Part shown: positions 12,483-23,861 of the stretch, piece by piece
Position numbering within the stretch: position 1 is the first letter of the stretch
How the letters are laid out: every line of letters starts with the position of its first letter
Assembly (NCBI GenBank): GCA_019614645.1
Contig: JABWDB010000014.1
Coordinates: 3,844,001-3,908,000 of the forward strand
Direction: 5' to 3'
DNA from: Stratiolaelaps scimitus
Taxonomy: Eukaryota > Arthropoda > Arachnida > Mesostigmata > Laelapidae
DNA length: 64,000 nucleotides
Program-made: the position numbers and the translations under genes
The notes under the pieces: model-generated
What the model was told of the DNA's origin: nothing
Databases searched by the model: none
What the model saw: the letters and a program-made list of their open reading frames with translations, nothing else

Positions 12483-12739
12483 ATATATATATATATATGT
12501 AAAGAAAAACGCTGGTGTTGTGATCGTTGGGATTTTTGCCTTGATAACTGAACATCATAATTATTTGTAAAAATCACATCTACTTTTATTGGAGTTAAAT
12601 AAAAACTGTGCTCAATAAACCAGTAGCACAGTAACGTCACAATTGAAGGTTTGAGGCACACGTTTAACTATACCGAGGTGTTGGCACACTCAGGCCTATA
12701 GAGAGGTTAGATATAAGTAGTTGTACAAGTGGATGTCGA

Positions 12740-12905
12740 ACCCGGTGGCCTGGTGGTGCATTCGTGTGCACCTTGAAATCGACGGAGACAATCGCAGGTC
12801 TACGGGTTCGATCCCCACACATTTAAAGAGGTTGTCCGTCTTATCAAGCAATGCCGAACGCAACTGGTGGTGAGGTCTACAAGCAGGTGAACAGTTAAAC
12901 ATCAT
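12740..12905 (+). repeat. tRNA-derived SINE, copy 1
   Basis: A box A-like segment (tggcctggtggt, near 12746) lies about 50 bases before a near-perfect tRNA box B (gggttcgatcc, 12804-12814), the internal RNA polymerase III promoter arrangement. Downstream is a body shared with copies 2 and 3, including ccgtctta and aatgccgaac. The head is not folded like a functional tRNA, so this is a retroposon rather than a tRNA gene. The antisense of box B creates the false peptide GIEPVDLR in minus-strand frames. Confidence 0.75.
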
Positions 12906-14850
12906 ACATCGGTAGATCGTTTACAATTAACTCTTCCTCAAGTGTAATCGATAATAACACGATATATTCCTAATCTATTATGTATACATATAGCGAGAGG
13001 TTGGCTATCTCATACGATGCGGACTCAATTTTCGCGGGTTATTATAGATAATTATAAATTTATAATAATCGTTTATTCTAAATACCTGCGTTGACTGATC
13101 GAAATTTTAGCCTATGAAAGATACGATTTTGTGTTCACTTGACGTACCCTGCCTGTTCGAAAGAATGAAACGTCCAAACAAATGCTTTATCTTCTCCGAG
13201 GTTTAGTCATAAATTACAAGTTAGAAATTACTTTAAAGGTGGTCGAGGTCTTGTAGTTTCGCAAGAGTCGGAGGAGGTGCGCGGGCTCGATCTCCACCGC
13301 TGCCCATTTGCGTTTAAAGGGGCCCGTCTCAGGAAGCAATGCCGGAAGTAGTTGAACGTTTAAGCCTATTTAAGGTTTTACTGAGTTTAATGTTTAAGGC
13401 TGCAACGGGTCAGCCCGACAAATTCAGGATCAGATAGAGACAGTCGGCGGGTCACGCCCACGAAAAATAAGTCCGCGACTAATAACAGCATAACACACCT
13501 GACAACTAGCCATTGGGTTAGAGATGTGCCCAATTTTTAATTTGTTCAGGTAAAGTTTAGCCAAGTGTAGTTTGTCAAGTACGTCTGCCGTTGCCGCGAT
13601 GCCGATAATAGACTCTGTGTGAACACTATACCACATCTATCTAGTTTTCGTTACGTTACGCCTAGAAGTAAGGTGACACAAGTTGTACAATTGATGTAAT
13701 TTATTAAGAATATCTGGGTTGTTTATGAGTACTTGCAACATCAATCTATATACAATACTTACATTGTATTATTTTCATATCGTAATATCAATAATTAGTC
13801 ATAATGGTAACATTTCGATTTTATATCGCTCCTGATCTCTCTCGCTAAGAGGAAGTGGCCCTTAGATAATACCGCCTTGTCGGCGTACGGGATTCTTGCT
13901 CCGAGGTTAGTTCGTTTTTTGTGTTTTTTTTCCTTCTGTTTCATCGACGAGGACCCGTTTTTCGCCGTTTTTTTTTGGGCCGATCCAACGAATGTGCTAA
14001 TGTCAATCTGTTATCTGAAATAGACAGAGCTGTTGACGAACGATGTTGCAGGCAAGCTTTTCTCTCGTGAGAAATCAATATACGAGTCGAGTTCAGATCT
14101 GAGTCCAGTCGCCCGCGAGCTATCATCTGCCCGTGCAGACAAGAGACACCGCACTCTATTGAGAGTTTAACATTTTTAACCTTCCCTTTGATATATTACT
14201 CCACTTTCCTTTAGTTCTATGCAGTTTATATATATATATATATAACTCATTGAAACACATGATAGTGACGGTGTTATCTAGTGACCTAACTGAAGGTGAA
14301 CTGTCATGTTGGACTGCTGCCTTGTTATGAACGACTTATCGGAGCTGTGCCGGCAACCGTTCCCCAAGTCAATTTTTCTGTTCGTGTCTCAATGTGCGTG
14401 GCGTATCAATGTGAATCTATGATCCTTCCTCATGACGTGCTTAGCTCGCGCTGTCTCTACGTTTGTTAATAGTGACCCTCTCGATTGTGCTCACAGGACG
14501 GCTTCAACTATTGCGGTAGCGGCGATATGCGATACACCTGCCGACGAAACAGGCGTTTTGCGCGGTCGCTGCTCGGCGATTTCCATTTTTCCTCATGAGG
14601 AACTTTGAGCACTGCTCGCAGCGCTTGCGGTATCAGCACTTGTGCTGCAGCGCGTGTTGTTCATATGCCCGGCAGTTTATGGTCGACTTTGTTGACGTCG
14701 TCGTTTGCGTCAGTTCATTCGATCTCGTCTCAGGTTCGTTGGCCTGCATTTGACCTATAGATCCTGTCCGCCCCAACGCGCATAAATGTCATATACAGGG
14801 AGTCGTTTCCTCATGTGGCTGCTGCTGCATGCAATCAGGATACGAGTGAT
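12906..14850. other. No gene recognised
   Basis: Apart from the second SINE copy and a TA run near 14228-14243, I see no coding signal or known element. Confidence 0.6.
13235..13425 (+). repeat. tRNA-derived SINE, copy 2 (diverged)
   Basis: A decayed box A-like segment lies near 13238 and a mutated box B (gggctcgatct) near 13283. The body matches the other copies at ccgtct...aagcaatgccg. The 3' part shares ggtcagcccgacaaatt (near 13400) with copy 3 (ggtcagcccggaaaatt), so the family body extends about 100-120 bases beyond box B. Confidence 0.65.
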
Positions 14851-14861
14851 TTTGTGTTGTT

Positions 14862-14880
14862 TATTTATTATCTTTTATTG
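14862..14880 (-). terminator. Clustered polyadenylation signals on the minus strand
   Basis: Read on the minus strand, this stretch contains AATAAA-type hexamers in close succession (caataaaag, then ataataaataaac). They lie about 35-50 bases beyond the stop codon of the open frame ending at 14912. This spacing fits a 3' end of a minus-strand transcript, although AT-rich DNA can produce such motifs by chance. Confidence 0.45.
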
Positions 14881-14911
14881 TTCCTTTCTCTCTTTCTCCC
14901 TCGCGGTCTCT

Positions 14912-15139
14912 CTATCTTAATAGAATTTCTCTCCAGCGTCTTGGGAGCTCCGAAACTTTCTGCAAAATAGAATCGGTGGACTGGTTTATTTTCTCCTTGC
15001 TGACGCAGCCTACACTGCTACAGGTCAACATGCTACCAGGAGCAGGAAGTAGTGATGAATAATCAGTGGTTAATAATTTATCATCGTCTTGGAGACAACA
15101 GGGCCTCTTTTGTTGTTCACTTGAGCTGAGACGATCCAA
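14912..15139 (-). CDS. Candidate minus-strand 3' exon, function unknown
   Basis: An open frame of about 75 codons ends at 14912, just upstream of the clustered AATAAA signals. The composition looks protein-like (DDDKLLTTDYSSLLPAPGS, then KEKINQSTDSILQKVSELPR). It has no ATG at a sensible place, so if real it is an exon or part of one. An acceptor-like ctattttgcag also occurs inside it near 14955. I do not recognise a family. Confidence 0.3.
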   Translation of the reverse strand: MDRLSSSEQQKRPCCLQDDDKLLTTDYSSLLPAPGSMLTCSSVGCVSKEKINQSTDSILQKVSELPRRWREILLR

Positions 15140-15265
15140 TCGACATTATTGTCCACGCGTCTCTTATATAATACATACACACACACACACACACGATTGA
15201 CTGAGTAGCCTAGGAAGGACAGGTGAGACGAAGGTCTACAATTACATTGTGTTTCCCAGGGAGCT

Positions 15266-15682
15266 TTAAAGGAAAACGCCGCCATTCATTGATATCTCTG
15301 AATCATAATAAAATTCATGCCATCCCGCCGCGTCCTCATCCTGTCCATCTGTGGCAGAGTAGATGTGAAAGTCTACGGTAACTTCTTTGTGTTTGCTATA
15401 TTTCGTCTGTGTTATCCATTCATCGTCGATACTATCCCCCTCTGCACGTTTCAAGTATTGTTCGATTTTCTAGGCCGGAAGCTATCGCCCCTTTATGCAG
15501 TAAATCTTTCTGGTGCCCCTCTCGTGAATGAGTTCAATTATAACAAACACATACACCGAACATGTGTTTGCGCACACATTTCGACAATCAGAATCAGTTG
15601 CTTGAAGTTCATTTTTATCGACCCAGTGTATTGTCTCAACACCAACATGTATCACTATGTAATAATGGCGTTGGCCGTTCCA
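15266..15682 (-). pseudogene. Protein-like minus-strand frame broken by two amber codons
   Basis: A single minus-strand frame runs from 15682 to 15266, interrupted only by TAG at 15482-15484 and TAG at 15470-15472, four codons apart. Both halves look coding. The upstream half contains VIHVGVETIHWVDKNEL and the downstream half DDEWITQTKYSKHKEVTVDF followed by AGWHEFYYDSEI. The downstream half could instead be an exon starting after the acceptor-like ttccggcctag at 15470. There is no start codon and no recognised domain. It may be a relic, or two exons of one gene with boundaries I cannot settle. The opposite strand is also open but gives a Leu/Phe-rich, less convincing product. Confidence 0.3.
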
Positions 15683-15982
15683 TCACCTCGCACCGCTCGA
15701 GACTTCGAATGATATTCTCTGTAAACCTCGGGAATCCCCAATAACCATCGTTAGTACGCGAATCAGTTCTCCGTCAACAGTTGCTTCCACACCGCTGTAG
15801 CTCTGATCCTACTAACAATCCGAGTATACGATAAGAGATTGATCCGTCAGCCACGAATACGCTTCTTATTGCCGAGTCGCCCCTTTTTTAGGTCAGGACG
15901 ACTGGAAAATTTTTGTTTCTTCACGAACTCTCCGCGTCTTTCTTAAAAGGAATTCCGCACATGCATCCATTTGTATGTATGT

Positions 15983-15986
<4 letters not shown>

Positions 15987-16032
<46 letters not shown>
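15987..16032. repeat. (TA)n(TG)n compound microsatellite
   Basis: About 30 bases of TA followed directly by about 16 bases of TG. Confidence 0.95.
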
Positions 16033-16033
<1 letters not shown>

Positions 16034-17149
16034 TTGATACATATATAACCATATATATTTATATGTAACAAATATTATAGACTATGAACATGATTCGTAG
16101 AAACACTCCAAACTCCAGCGGGGAGCCGCTATCCTAGTCCTACGTTATCTACCATCATTATCAGCCTCAACGCGGGGCCACGATTCTCTCTACTGCTACC
16201 TCGCTTCGCTTAGTCATTTACTCATGTTTGCTCATTGTGGAACGCCTCTTCATTGGTTCTACGTCTAACATTAGTTTGGTGTGTCTCTCGCTCGTTCTCT
16301 CCCTCCTGGTGTAATCCTATCACCAACCATTACTCTATGATTCTTAACTGTTACAGTTCATCTTATTCTCCTTATTATTATTATAGTCCTGTACCATTGT
16401 CACGCATACACGTATCCTTCTGATGACCTATCCTTCGAATAACTAATCAGAAATCAGCCAACTGGCAGCGCTGCGGCTTCGTCACGCGACGACGCCAATC
16501 TCCGATTATTATTCGGAGTTCACCTGCCCCATCCTGCCCTTCAATGCTTGTCATCCAATGTCCCGCTGGGCTACGATTGGAGTAAAATTCTCCCCTGCCC
16601 TCCGATTGTATGATACACGATAGTCTTTCGATGCTAACGCTGCTGAATGTCGTTCAGTCATAACAAACACTTTTGACAACGGCAAACAGTTCTCAGCTCA
16701 AAAACCAGTTTCACTACGTCCTCCGTTCCGCCCCGGCCCACGATAATGCATGGCAACTTCGTGTCAACTTCTTCCAATTAACAGCATCTTCTCACTGGTT
16801 CTCGTTCGCTTGTCATCCCCCCCTCCTCTCTCTCCTATTTAAGCCTCCTCTATTTCTCAGTGCCTTTGTTAGTTGATCTATATGTGCGAAGCTGCGAATC
16901 ATTATCTACTCGTTAACTGCTTGTATTTTCCCTCATACTGGGTAAAGCCATGTTCCATAATGTAGGTTTTTCACTCTGGACGTATCATCGACGTCATTCA
17001 TGTTTTCAAGCACTGACTGTGCTCTTTTGTCAAATTGACTTAACTGACGCCCTTAGCACCTGAGACATAATGTACAATTAACACACCTTCGCCAAGCCTT
17101 CGCGCGTATCATTATCGTTATAGTATCACCCGTCGCCTTGGACGAGTTA

Positions 17150-17153
<4 letters not shown>

Positions 17154-17189
<36 letters not shown>
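17154..17189. repeat. (TA)n microsatellite
   Basis: A TA run of about 36 bases with no interruption. Confidence 0.95.
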
Positions 17190-17192
<3 letters not shown>

Positions 17193-17309
17193 ATATAGAT
17201 ACTGTCAACTAAGCTGAATTCGGGGTAGTCCACTTTGAGGCACCTTGCCCGATGATATATCCAGTAGGCAGGTCGAAATCGAGCCGGCCGAGTTGGCCGA
17301 ACTCGCTGC

Positions 17310-17315
17310 TTTATT
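17310..17315 (-). terminator. Polyadenylation signal for the coiled-coil gene
   Basis: On the minus strand this is AATAAA, about 270 bases after the stop codon at 17583. It is the first clear hexamer downstream of the terminal exon. Confidence 0.4.
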
Positions 17316-17582
17316 TTTCATCTTCTCCGGGAATGCACGCTTGGCGTAGCCAGCCATACAGAGATCAAAGTGGACCGTCCCGATGTATAGGACGCAGTTG
17401 ATGACGTAACGTGTGTGCATCTATCTCTATGGGATGGCTACGAGATATCGAGAACGGAACGGACTATGGGAAACAACTGTCGTTGGCTAACACCCCCAAT
17501 CACTCGAACGAAAATGCACTCCTCTGAATTACTATCAAACAAGACGCTGTTGCAGTTGTCGGTGTACGACCACATGGCGCTT

Positions 17583-18173
17583 CTAGGCGGGTCTGACAAC
17601 CGCGCCAGCTTCTGGCGTCGATTTCTCGTTCACACCAGATGATTTTTTGTCATAGTCGACAATTACTATCTGATTTGTCTGCTTCGTTTGCGACGGTGGA
17701 GCACTCGTTGTAGTTGCGGGCTGAGTCGGATTGGACGCCTTGTCTACGTTAGCCGCATTGCCAGTCTCGGTCTGAGCTGTGTTCGCTTCAGTTCTGTGCT
17801 GCACTTGGTGCTGGTCTTCATCGACGCCGGTGGACACCTGCGGGTGCTGCGGTTGTTGCTGCTGCCGAGGCGGCGTCGATGATGGTGTCGGCGTGGGAGC
17901 TGACGCTCGCTTCATTTCTTTCAATGTATTAGATATGCGTTCCTCAAATTTCGAGCTACTCTCGTTCTGGGCTCGACTAATTGCCCGTGCGAGTGTCGCG
18001 TTGAACTCGCGACCCAATGTCGATGTGGTGTCGCTTCCAGAGATGACGTCTTCAATGGCTACCGTTGAGTCGTTAAATTTATTCACGGCTTCGTCAAGCC
18101 GATGTTGTGCTCGACCCTCGACCGATGTTAACTCCATGCGGACGGTGGCTAGCTCCCCAGATAGATTAGTTAT
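17583..18173 (-). CDS. Coiled-coil N-glycosylatable protein, terminal exon
   Basis: This is the last exon of an uncharacterised minus-strand gene. The acceptor is atatttttgcag just above 18173; the exon is 591 bases, in phase 0, ending in a stop at 17583-17585. It encodes 196 residues. The first ~100 continue the coiled coil (ITNLSGELATVRMELTSVEG...RLDEAVNKFNDSTVAIEDV) and contain sequons NLS, NDS, NAT and NES. From about residue 105 the sequence becomes Pro/Thr/Ser/Gln-rich (APTPTPSSTPPRQQQQPQHP), mucin-like and probably disordered, and ends in GAVVRPA. The density of sequons argues for an extracellular location. I recognise no named family. Confidence 0.7.
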   Translation of the reverse strand: MTNLSGELATVRMELTSVEGRAQHRLDEAVNKFNDSTVAIEDVISGSDTTSTLGREFNATLARAISRAQNESSSKFEERISNTLKEMKRASAPTPTPSSTPPRQQQQPQHPQVSTGVDEDQHQVQHRTEANTAQTETGNAANVDKASNPTQPATTTSAPPSQTKQTNQIVIVDYDKKSSGVNEKSTPEAGAVVRPA

Positions 18174-18656
18174 CTGCAAAAATATCAGATAATACACAGC
18201 ACAATTAACATCCGTTTGACGCAGATGAGGGATTGCTACTCTTGGATTGCCTTCCCGTTTGACACCCCCTATATATGCAGATACACGATACAGTCGACAT
18301 AGCGATGCTAAACCCTATAAAATAAGATTCGCAAAGTTGTAATAGGGTCAACAGATTTAACTTTACAATCACCCACCGTCGTAGTGGTTCAACTATGTGA
18401 GCTCGGGACCAGTTAAACCTATTTGAGGTGAGCTTATTAGGGTTTTTGAGACTGACTAACAGACTTCTCCCTCGTTCAACCGCCACTTGTTAACCATTGA
18501 TAACACTATAAAGGCCCGCTTTTAGACAGTCCCTTATGTTTGGCCACGTGTCATTCACGATGGCCGCGAATACGATGCATGTATGTGATTATTCTTATTA
18601 TACTTGATACTTCATATTGAGAAGTAGGAACTGATCAGCAATCGTTTCTCCAATAC

Positions 18657-18913
18657 CTTTGATTGTAGGTCGTGGACGGATCCGTTAAGCTGCGAGAGAT
18701 GGCCAGGCAGCTGATTGTTAACAGCTTCAGTAACAGTCCCACGTATTTGCTGAGCAGACCCATTCACCAGGCCGACATCCCGTGATATCTGGTCCAATCT
18801 AAGGCTCAGCTGCTCCAACTGTTTCGCCACCTGCGACTGATTCGCTAGCAGCTGGTTAAGACGCTGATCGACCTCGCGGAACGAGTCGGGAACGCGCTTG
18901 CCTTCGGCATCCA
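18657..18913 (-). CDS. Coiled-coil N-glycosylatable protein, internal exon
   Basis: This exon is bounded by an acceptor (tgcgtgtttccag) above 18913 and a donor (AAAG then gtattg) below 18657. Its 257 bases are two bases completing a codon plus 85 codons, leaving phase 0, which joins exactly to the phase-0 terminal exon (VHDLQSK-ITNLSGEL). It encodes a heptad-rich segment, FREVDQRLNQLLANQSQV then KQLEQLSLRLDQISRDV, with sequons NQS, NGS and NGS. A parallel trimeric or dimeric coiled coil is likely. The intron to the terminal exon is 483 bases. Confidence 0.7.
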
Positions 18914-19002
18914 CTGGAAACACGCATGCACGCACAAACACAGCCAAATTCGCAGGATTGAAGCCCAAACGTTACGGGTCGAGTTTCGGAGGAAAAAACT
19001 AC

Positions 19003-19049
19003 CTGGGATGTCTGTATAGTTTGTCGCTTCTGCCGAATAACGATCAGAG
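19003..19049 (-). CDS. Coiled-coil N-glycosylatable protein, small upstream exon
   Basis: A 47-base exon lies between a strong acceptor (cctgttccccttag) and a donor (CCCAG then gtagtt). It contributes one base, 15 codons (SDRYSAEATNYTDIP) and one base. The last base completes valine with the next exon, so the phases match (DIP-V-DAEGKRVPD). It adds another sequon, NYT. The exon needs two leftover bases from a further upstream exon, which I could not identify; the gene's start and any signal or anchor segment are therefore unresolved. The longer frames overlapping this place use the wrong phase. Confidence 0.6.
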
Positions 19050-21700
19050 CTAAGGGGAACAGGTATGGCAAACGGTTATATCTCGAATACATGGTGGTCC
19101 TGCATCTCGTTGACTTGCGCTAGAAAAGGTTTCCACTGGTACAGCTAATATTGGTGTGGAGTGAACGAATACGATAGGTAGAATTTGAAAAAGGCGGTTT
19201 CCCGGTAAAAAAAGGCGGTTTTCCTGTTCGTCTCTAATAGACAAGCACTTAAGCAATAACGGACGAGGTGAATAGATATTAATGCCATTTTTATCGCATG
19301 TACTTTATTTATTCTAATGGTACAGAATCTCGAAATCATTGCTTGGTAATTTCCGATAAGAAAGTTGTCGATGAGAAGTTGAAGATTTCACATATCGTTT
19401 AAGATAGGAGCCAGCTGGCCGGGGACTTCAGGCAGTTTTAAATAGACACCACTTACGCCCGCCAACTGATACAGTGCTTAGGCAAATTAAATGTGGTAAC
19501 GGTATCGCAAAATGCCAAACAACAGAACGACCTTGCCACGGATCCTCATCTACGGATTAAATGGCTAATACTGATGAATATCCTAGCAAAATGCCTGAAG
19601 CCGTGGAAACCATACTAACCCATCTGTAATTCACACTATGACATCTTAGAAACGATGACGCCCTTATTTGCAAAATGATCACACGGAGCCTACGTATACT
19701 GTCAGAGTAACGTTAATGCTGTGGAATCGGCGACCTGAGTTAAATTGTAACCAAACTAGCATCGTATTTTGGTTTCACTAATTTGAGTTTCATATGAACA
19801 AGAAACTTGCATCTAAACAATGGTAGAGGAATAAATATAGTATATAATAGCATCACCATTATTATTTTCCCTCCTTCAAATAACAATAATAACAATATCG
19901 CCACACTGTCACATATGCATTGTACACGAAAACGCCGACGGTTGTTGACTTAGAGCGCCATCGCGCGCCTTTTTGTTCTCCCACAGCAGATGTTGAAACG
20001 AACGACGATCGATCGATAATAATGAGCTGATCTGTGTGCGTGTGTGTGTGATTGTGGCTGTTTGGCAAAAGTTGCGCAGAGGCAAAAGTTGCGCGTTGGT
20101 TCGAGAATCAAGCGGCGGTGGGCGTTGGATGCGGGAAAATCGCATTTTGCAACTTTCATCGTCGGCCCAGCGATGAGTCATCCATCAGTGAAGTATGATT
20201 AGTACTCGCTGATGAAACGCGGATCGTGTTGTTGCAACGCGCATGACATTATGCCATGGTGCAGTTGCATGCGAGGTGGGCAATGGCCACATCGCACCTG
20301 CACCGTGGAGGTTGGTCGAGCGAACACAATCGCCAAACAATGGTCGGCGTTCGCCGGGCATGGCAAACTCATCAGATTTTCTCTCAAGCGCGTTGCTTGC
20401 ATTAGTAGCGTTCGTTGGGGCTATTTTCCTGCGGTTTACACATAGCGAAGGTCTGTTTCGCCCCCGAATTATCTGTCATGCTAGCTGGAATGAACGGTGA
20501 CCAAATACCAGAGGGTGGCGGAGGCGGCGACATCGTTCCGGCCAACGTACAGCCAACCGAGAGAAATGGACGCTCGAGGACTCGACAGCGAGCATCGTCG
20601 TCTCGCCACCTATTTCGACACGGGAATCACGGACTACGGTGTGTGGCACCATAGCAGGAGTCACTGCTGCACGCACAAAAACAACCACCACCCAATTCGC
20701 GGATGGCATCGGAGGTAGCATCCTGCGCGCGCTACGGTCTCCTCTCTAGATCGAGGGATGCCAAGCGAATGGGATGGCACAGGCACACGCGAGTATAACG
20801 CTTGACGGCGTCGCCGTCTAATTGTCCAGGTGGTGGAACAGACGGGCAATGTGGCAACATCGTGGCACCGAGCACTTGCTCTCTAACTGACCTCACGGCC
20901 TACAGCCGTGCAGGCTCAGAGGAGACTAATGGTAGCATATGTGATGACCTCGAGGTTATACCCCACGCGACCCGCAACACTCACACCCATCAGCCCGGTC
21001 ATCAGCGACTTCCCGCAGTATCCTTTTTCCTGAAGATGCTCTCTGCTAGGCCGATACTCGTTTACACGCCCCCGCGTATAGACCCATCCGAGAGTCGAGA
21101 ACAAATGCTATATTTTTCGGTTTTTGATTAATTTCCGTCGAGGGAGTAACGCTCTTCTAGGCATGAGGGTGCCATTGCGTGAGAATGTCAAAAAGGAATA
21201 TGTACCATCATTGTTTAGAGCCTAAATGCCATGCGAGCTTTATGATTTTTGATATTATTTCTTATGGAAAAAAAGGCTAACACCTAATATGTATAACCCC
21301 CTCGGATGGACTTTCGCTAAGAGGAGCACAGTATGCAAAGGAATCGTATACAACTTCATTGAAGTGTATAAGTTATCGAAGGTACAAACGAAGTAAGCGC
21401 TGAGTAAGGCGACAATAACGTTCCCCGTACGAGGTATTATAATAATATAAATTCGAGCTGTTTTAAGACGAGCAACAGGTGAGGGCGTGCTGACGAGCTC
21501 GTTGTCAAAGGATAGCTCAGCTGTCACCGAGCGAAGCTATAGCTGGCGGCATAGCCGACAATCTTTGGTTGTCTCAAAGATAAAGTCATTCCTTAGCCTC
21601 TATACGAATCGGGTCCACCTAACGAACAGGGCAGAACGAGACTGCAGGCTGTGAAGCATCAGCTGTTTTCAGTTGTGCTCAGGCAAAGGACACTGACTGG
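19050..21700. other. Probable intron or intergenic DNA, nothing supportable
   Basis: This stretch lies between the small exon of the coiled-coil gene and a CpG-rich block. Several short frames are open around 20200-20850, often in two or three frames at once. A hydrophobic minus-strand stretch (WVVVVFVRAAVTPAMV, near 20650) could be a membrane segment but has no splice support. Confidence 0.4.
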
Positions 21701-22079
21701 CCGAGGCTCCGAAGGAATCAAGCTGCCAGCTAAAAGCAACGCCACCGGAACCCTTCGGAAGCATGGGCAAGAGAGGCCGAGAACGAAGGAAGGTACCGCA
21801 CGACTTCGCCAACGTTAACGCGAACGTCGCCAAATAGCGTCGTTAACTAGGTGGACGCTATAAAGTGACCGTTAGACACACCGACCACTGAGTGTTAGGC
21901 CACGAAGCAGCGCGCGCTATGTCTGTAACACTCCGCAAGCAAATGCCTGAGGGAGCAGTCGTCGTGGTCGAGAGGTAGTGGTGGACGCCGACGACGACGC
22001 GAAGCAGCGGCGGTGGCGGCACCTCCATGCTTACACCAACGCTGGCTCTAGCCAGCAGCAGAAACAACACGATACTTAC

Positions 22080-22135
22080 CGGCATCCCTTGCCATCCCTC
22101 GGCAAGAGGTAACTGAGTGCGGACGAGCTATATAG
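22080..22135 (-). promoter_or_regulatory. Candidate minus-strand transcription start and short first exon
   Basis: Reading the minus strand, there is a TATATAG (22129-22135), then an arthropod-type initiator TCAGT (about 22111-22116), then ATG at 22095-22093 followed by four codons and one base, then the strong donor gtaagtat starting at 22079. The TATA-to-initiator spacing of about 20 bases is shorter than the usual ~30, which weakens the promoter call. It lies about 3 kb upstream of the coiled-coil exons on the same strand, but its phase-1 exit does not fit the 19003-19049 exon, so another exon would be needed. The surrounding 21.7-22.4 kb is GC- and CpG-rich. Confidence 0.3.
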
Positions 22136-23861
22136 TTGGCAATCACCTTCATCGTCGCAGAGGGCTCCCTGGAGTCCAAGTGGCCTACTCTTCTGGCCTA
22201 TTAGATGTGGGCTTTGTTGTGGCTGCCGCGTCTGTTGCTAGCTGCCGCCGCCGCAAACGCTACCGGCGGTTGGGCACGCCACCGCAGGTGTGCTCGCGCG
22301 TTTGCAACGCACAGAGCCAAGCTCGGGCCAGCCATCCTCTCTACCTCGCTTTCGTGATCACTGCCCGCTCTATATTTTGTGCGGGCCTAGTCGCTCGAAA
22401 GGGCCCCTTTCTGGACGCCGTAGCCACACATGTTCAACGTGTGCCTTGTTCTGCTTGATGGAAGCTGCTGCTGTTGCTGGTTTGCACAAGTCGAGGGTGA
22501 GCGCACGTTTGAGGCAGCAATATGTGCAGATAGAGCGAGGAGTACACTTGTGAGAAAAACGAACCTTTCGCAGAATCCTATGCTAGTGGTGCGGCTGAAT
22601 CTGGCGTGCGGCATATGCATGGCGTATGTTTATAGGGGTTATGGGGGCACGGCGGCCTCTTTCCGACTCAAGCAGCTAGTGCCGCTACACTCACAGTGCT
22701 ATAACGACACAGTACCACTTCTTCCATTGCCTCTGCTGCTGTTGCTGGTAAAGACACTATTGGTAGAACTAACTATCGACAGAAAGGACATGTGGCTTGG
22801 GTTCAAATCCTGCCAGACGCGGAATTATCCTTGGATTTGTTTATCGTCCGCCTTTATCTGTGTGCCAGGCACAACAAGGTTTAAAATGTAGTTGGTCCGG
22901 AAATGTCCTCATGGTGATACACACAGGTTTAGAGTCGAAACCTGTCACACAAGGGAAACAGCTGCGAGAGAGCGAGAGTCAGCGCACAGAATGTTAGGAC
23001 TGACTACCAGACCGGGGCAGTAGTATGGTACATAATATCAGCACTACTAGCTCGCATCCGTGCAACAAACTCACCCCCGTGCGCAAACACTCACTCACCA
23101 TACTACTCTACACTATCATATCTTCAAACGAGACGGAGTAGGAAAAAAAAGATGCATTCGAAAGTCGGAGACAGCAGCTGAGCGGAGTGTACCGGGAACA
23201 GTGAGGAGTGGAGCAATCCGCCAGGACTCGGACAGCCTTCGGCCAAAGATTCCCAGCTTCTCGCTACCCTCGGTGGGGGTTCGCTGGCGCTGTTCGGTTT
23301 TTGCAGTGAGATGTGGAGAGTGGGGACTTGAGGATGCAAAAGGGGGCCGCTGCTCGCCCCGAACCAACCCGCCTTGACTCGCTGCGCTATTACCGTTGTC
23401 GAGCGGTGTCGCTCTATTGCCACCCCTGGGACGACCGGCCCGGCGAATGGAACACGCTGTACCCCTGAGCTGCAGTCGCGCATTGGCTCTGGTGTGAGCA
23501 CCCCCTACTCGCGGTCTCCTGTGTGCGCTCCTCCGTTCGTCCGTCCCATGTAGCGGGAAAACGCACAAGAAGCGACGAGAAAACCCGGCACGGGAGGCGT
23601 AAAAGAACGAAGTCGGCGCTTGCGTGCAAGTAGTGAGTGTCTGTGCATGGATGCACGTATGCATGTAGGTCTGTTCGTGCATGTGCTTGTCGTGCATGTA
23701 TACGGTGGCTCGCATATGCCGGCGACTCGAGCGTCGGTGAGCGTTGGCGAGAGACGTTGGCGTTCGGGCCGGCGGTCGGCCTAGCGAAGGCAGATAGCCA
23801 CGAAGGGCACGCCCCCCAAGATACCCGAGCTCTTACACCGTGCCGCCAGTCCACGAACGTT

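Larger units (their letters stand above)
15700..17200. other. No gene recognised; microsatellites at both ends
   Basis: This stretch contains a TA run passing into TG at 15987-16032 and a TA run at 17154-17189. Nothing else is supportable. Confidence 0.6.

Noticed and set aside
12804..12814. Functional tRNA gene at the box B sequence
   Set aside because: The flanks do not fold into a cloverleaf with a plausible acceptor stem, and the same head recurs with a shared non-tRNA body, so it is a SINE.
22499..22516. 18-base match (gagcgcacgtttgaggca) to the left TIR of the Tc3-like element
   Set aside because: The match does not extend on either side, and one such match in 64 kb can arise by chance or from tiny debris.
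22800..22815. Box B-like gggttcaaatcctgcc, possible tRNA or fourth SINE
   Set aside because: The downstream body does not match the other SINE copies and no convincing box A or cloverleaf was found.
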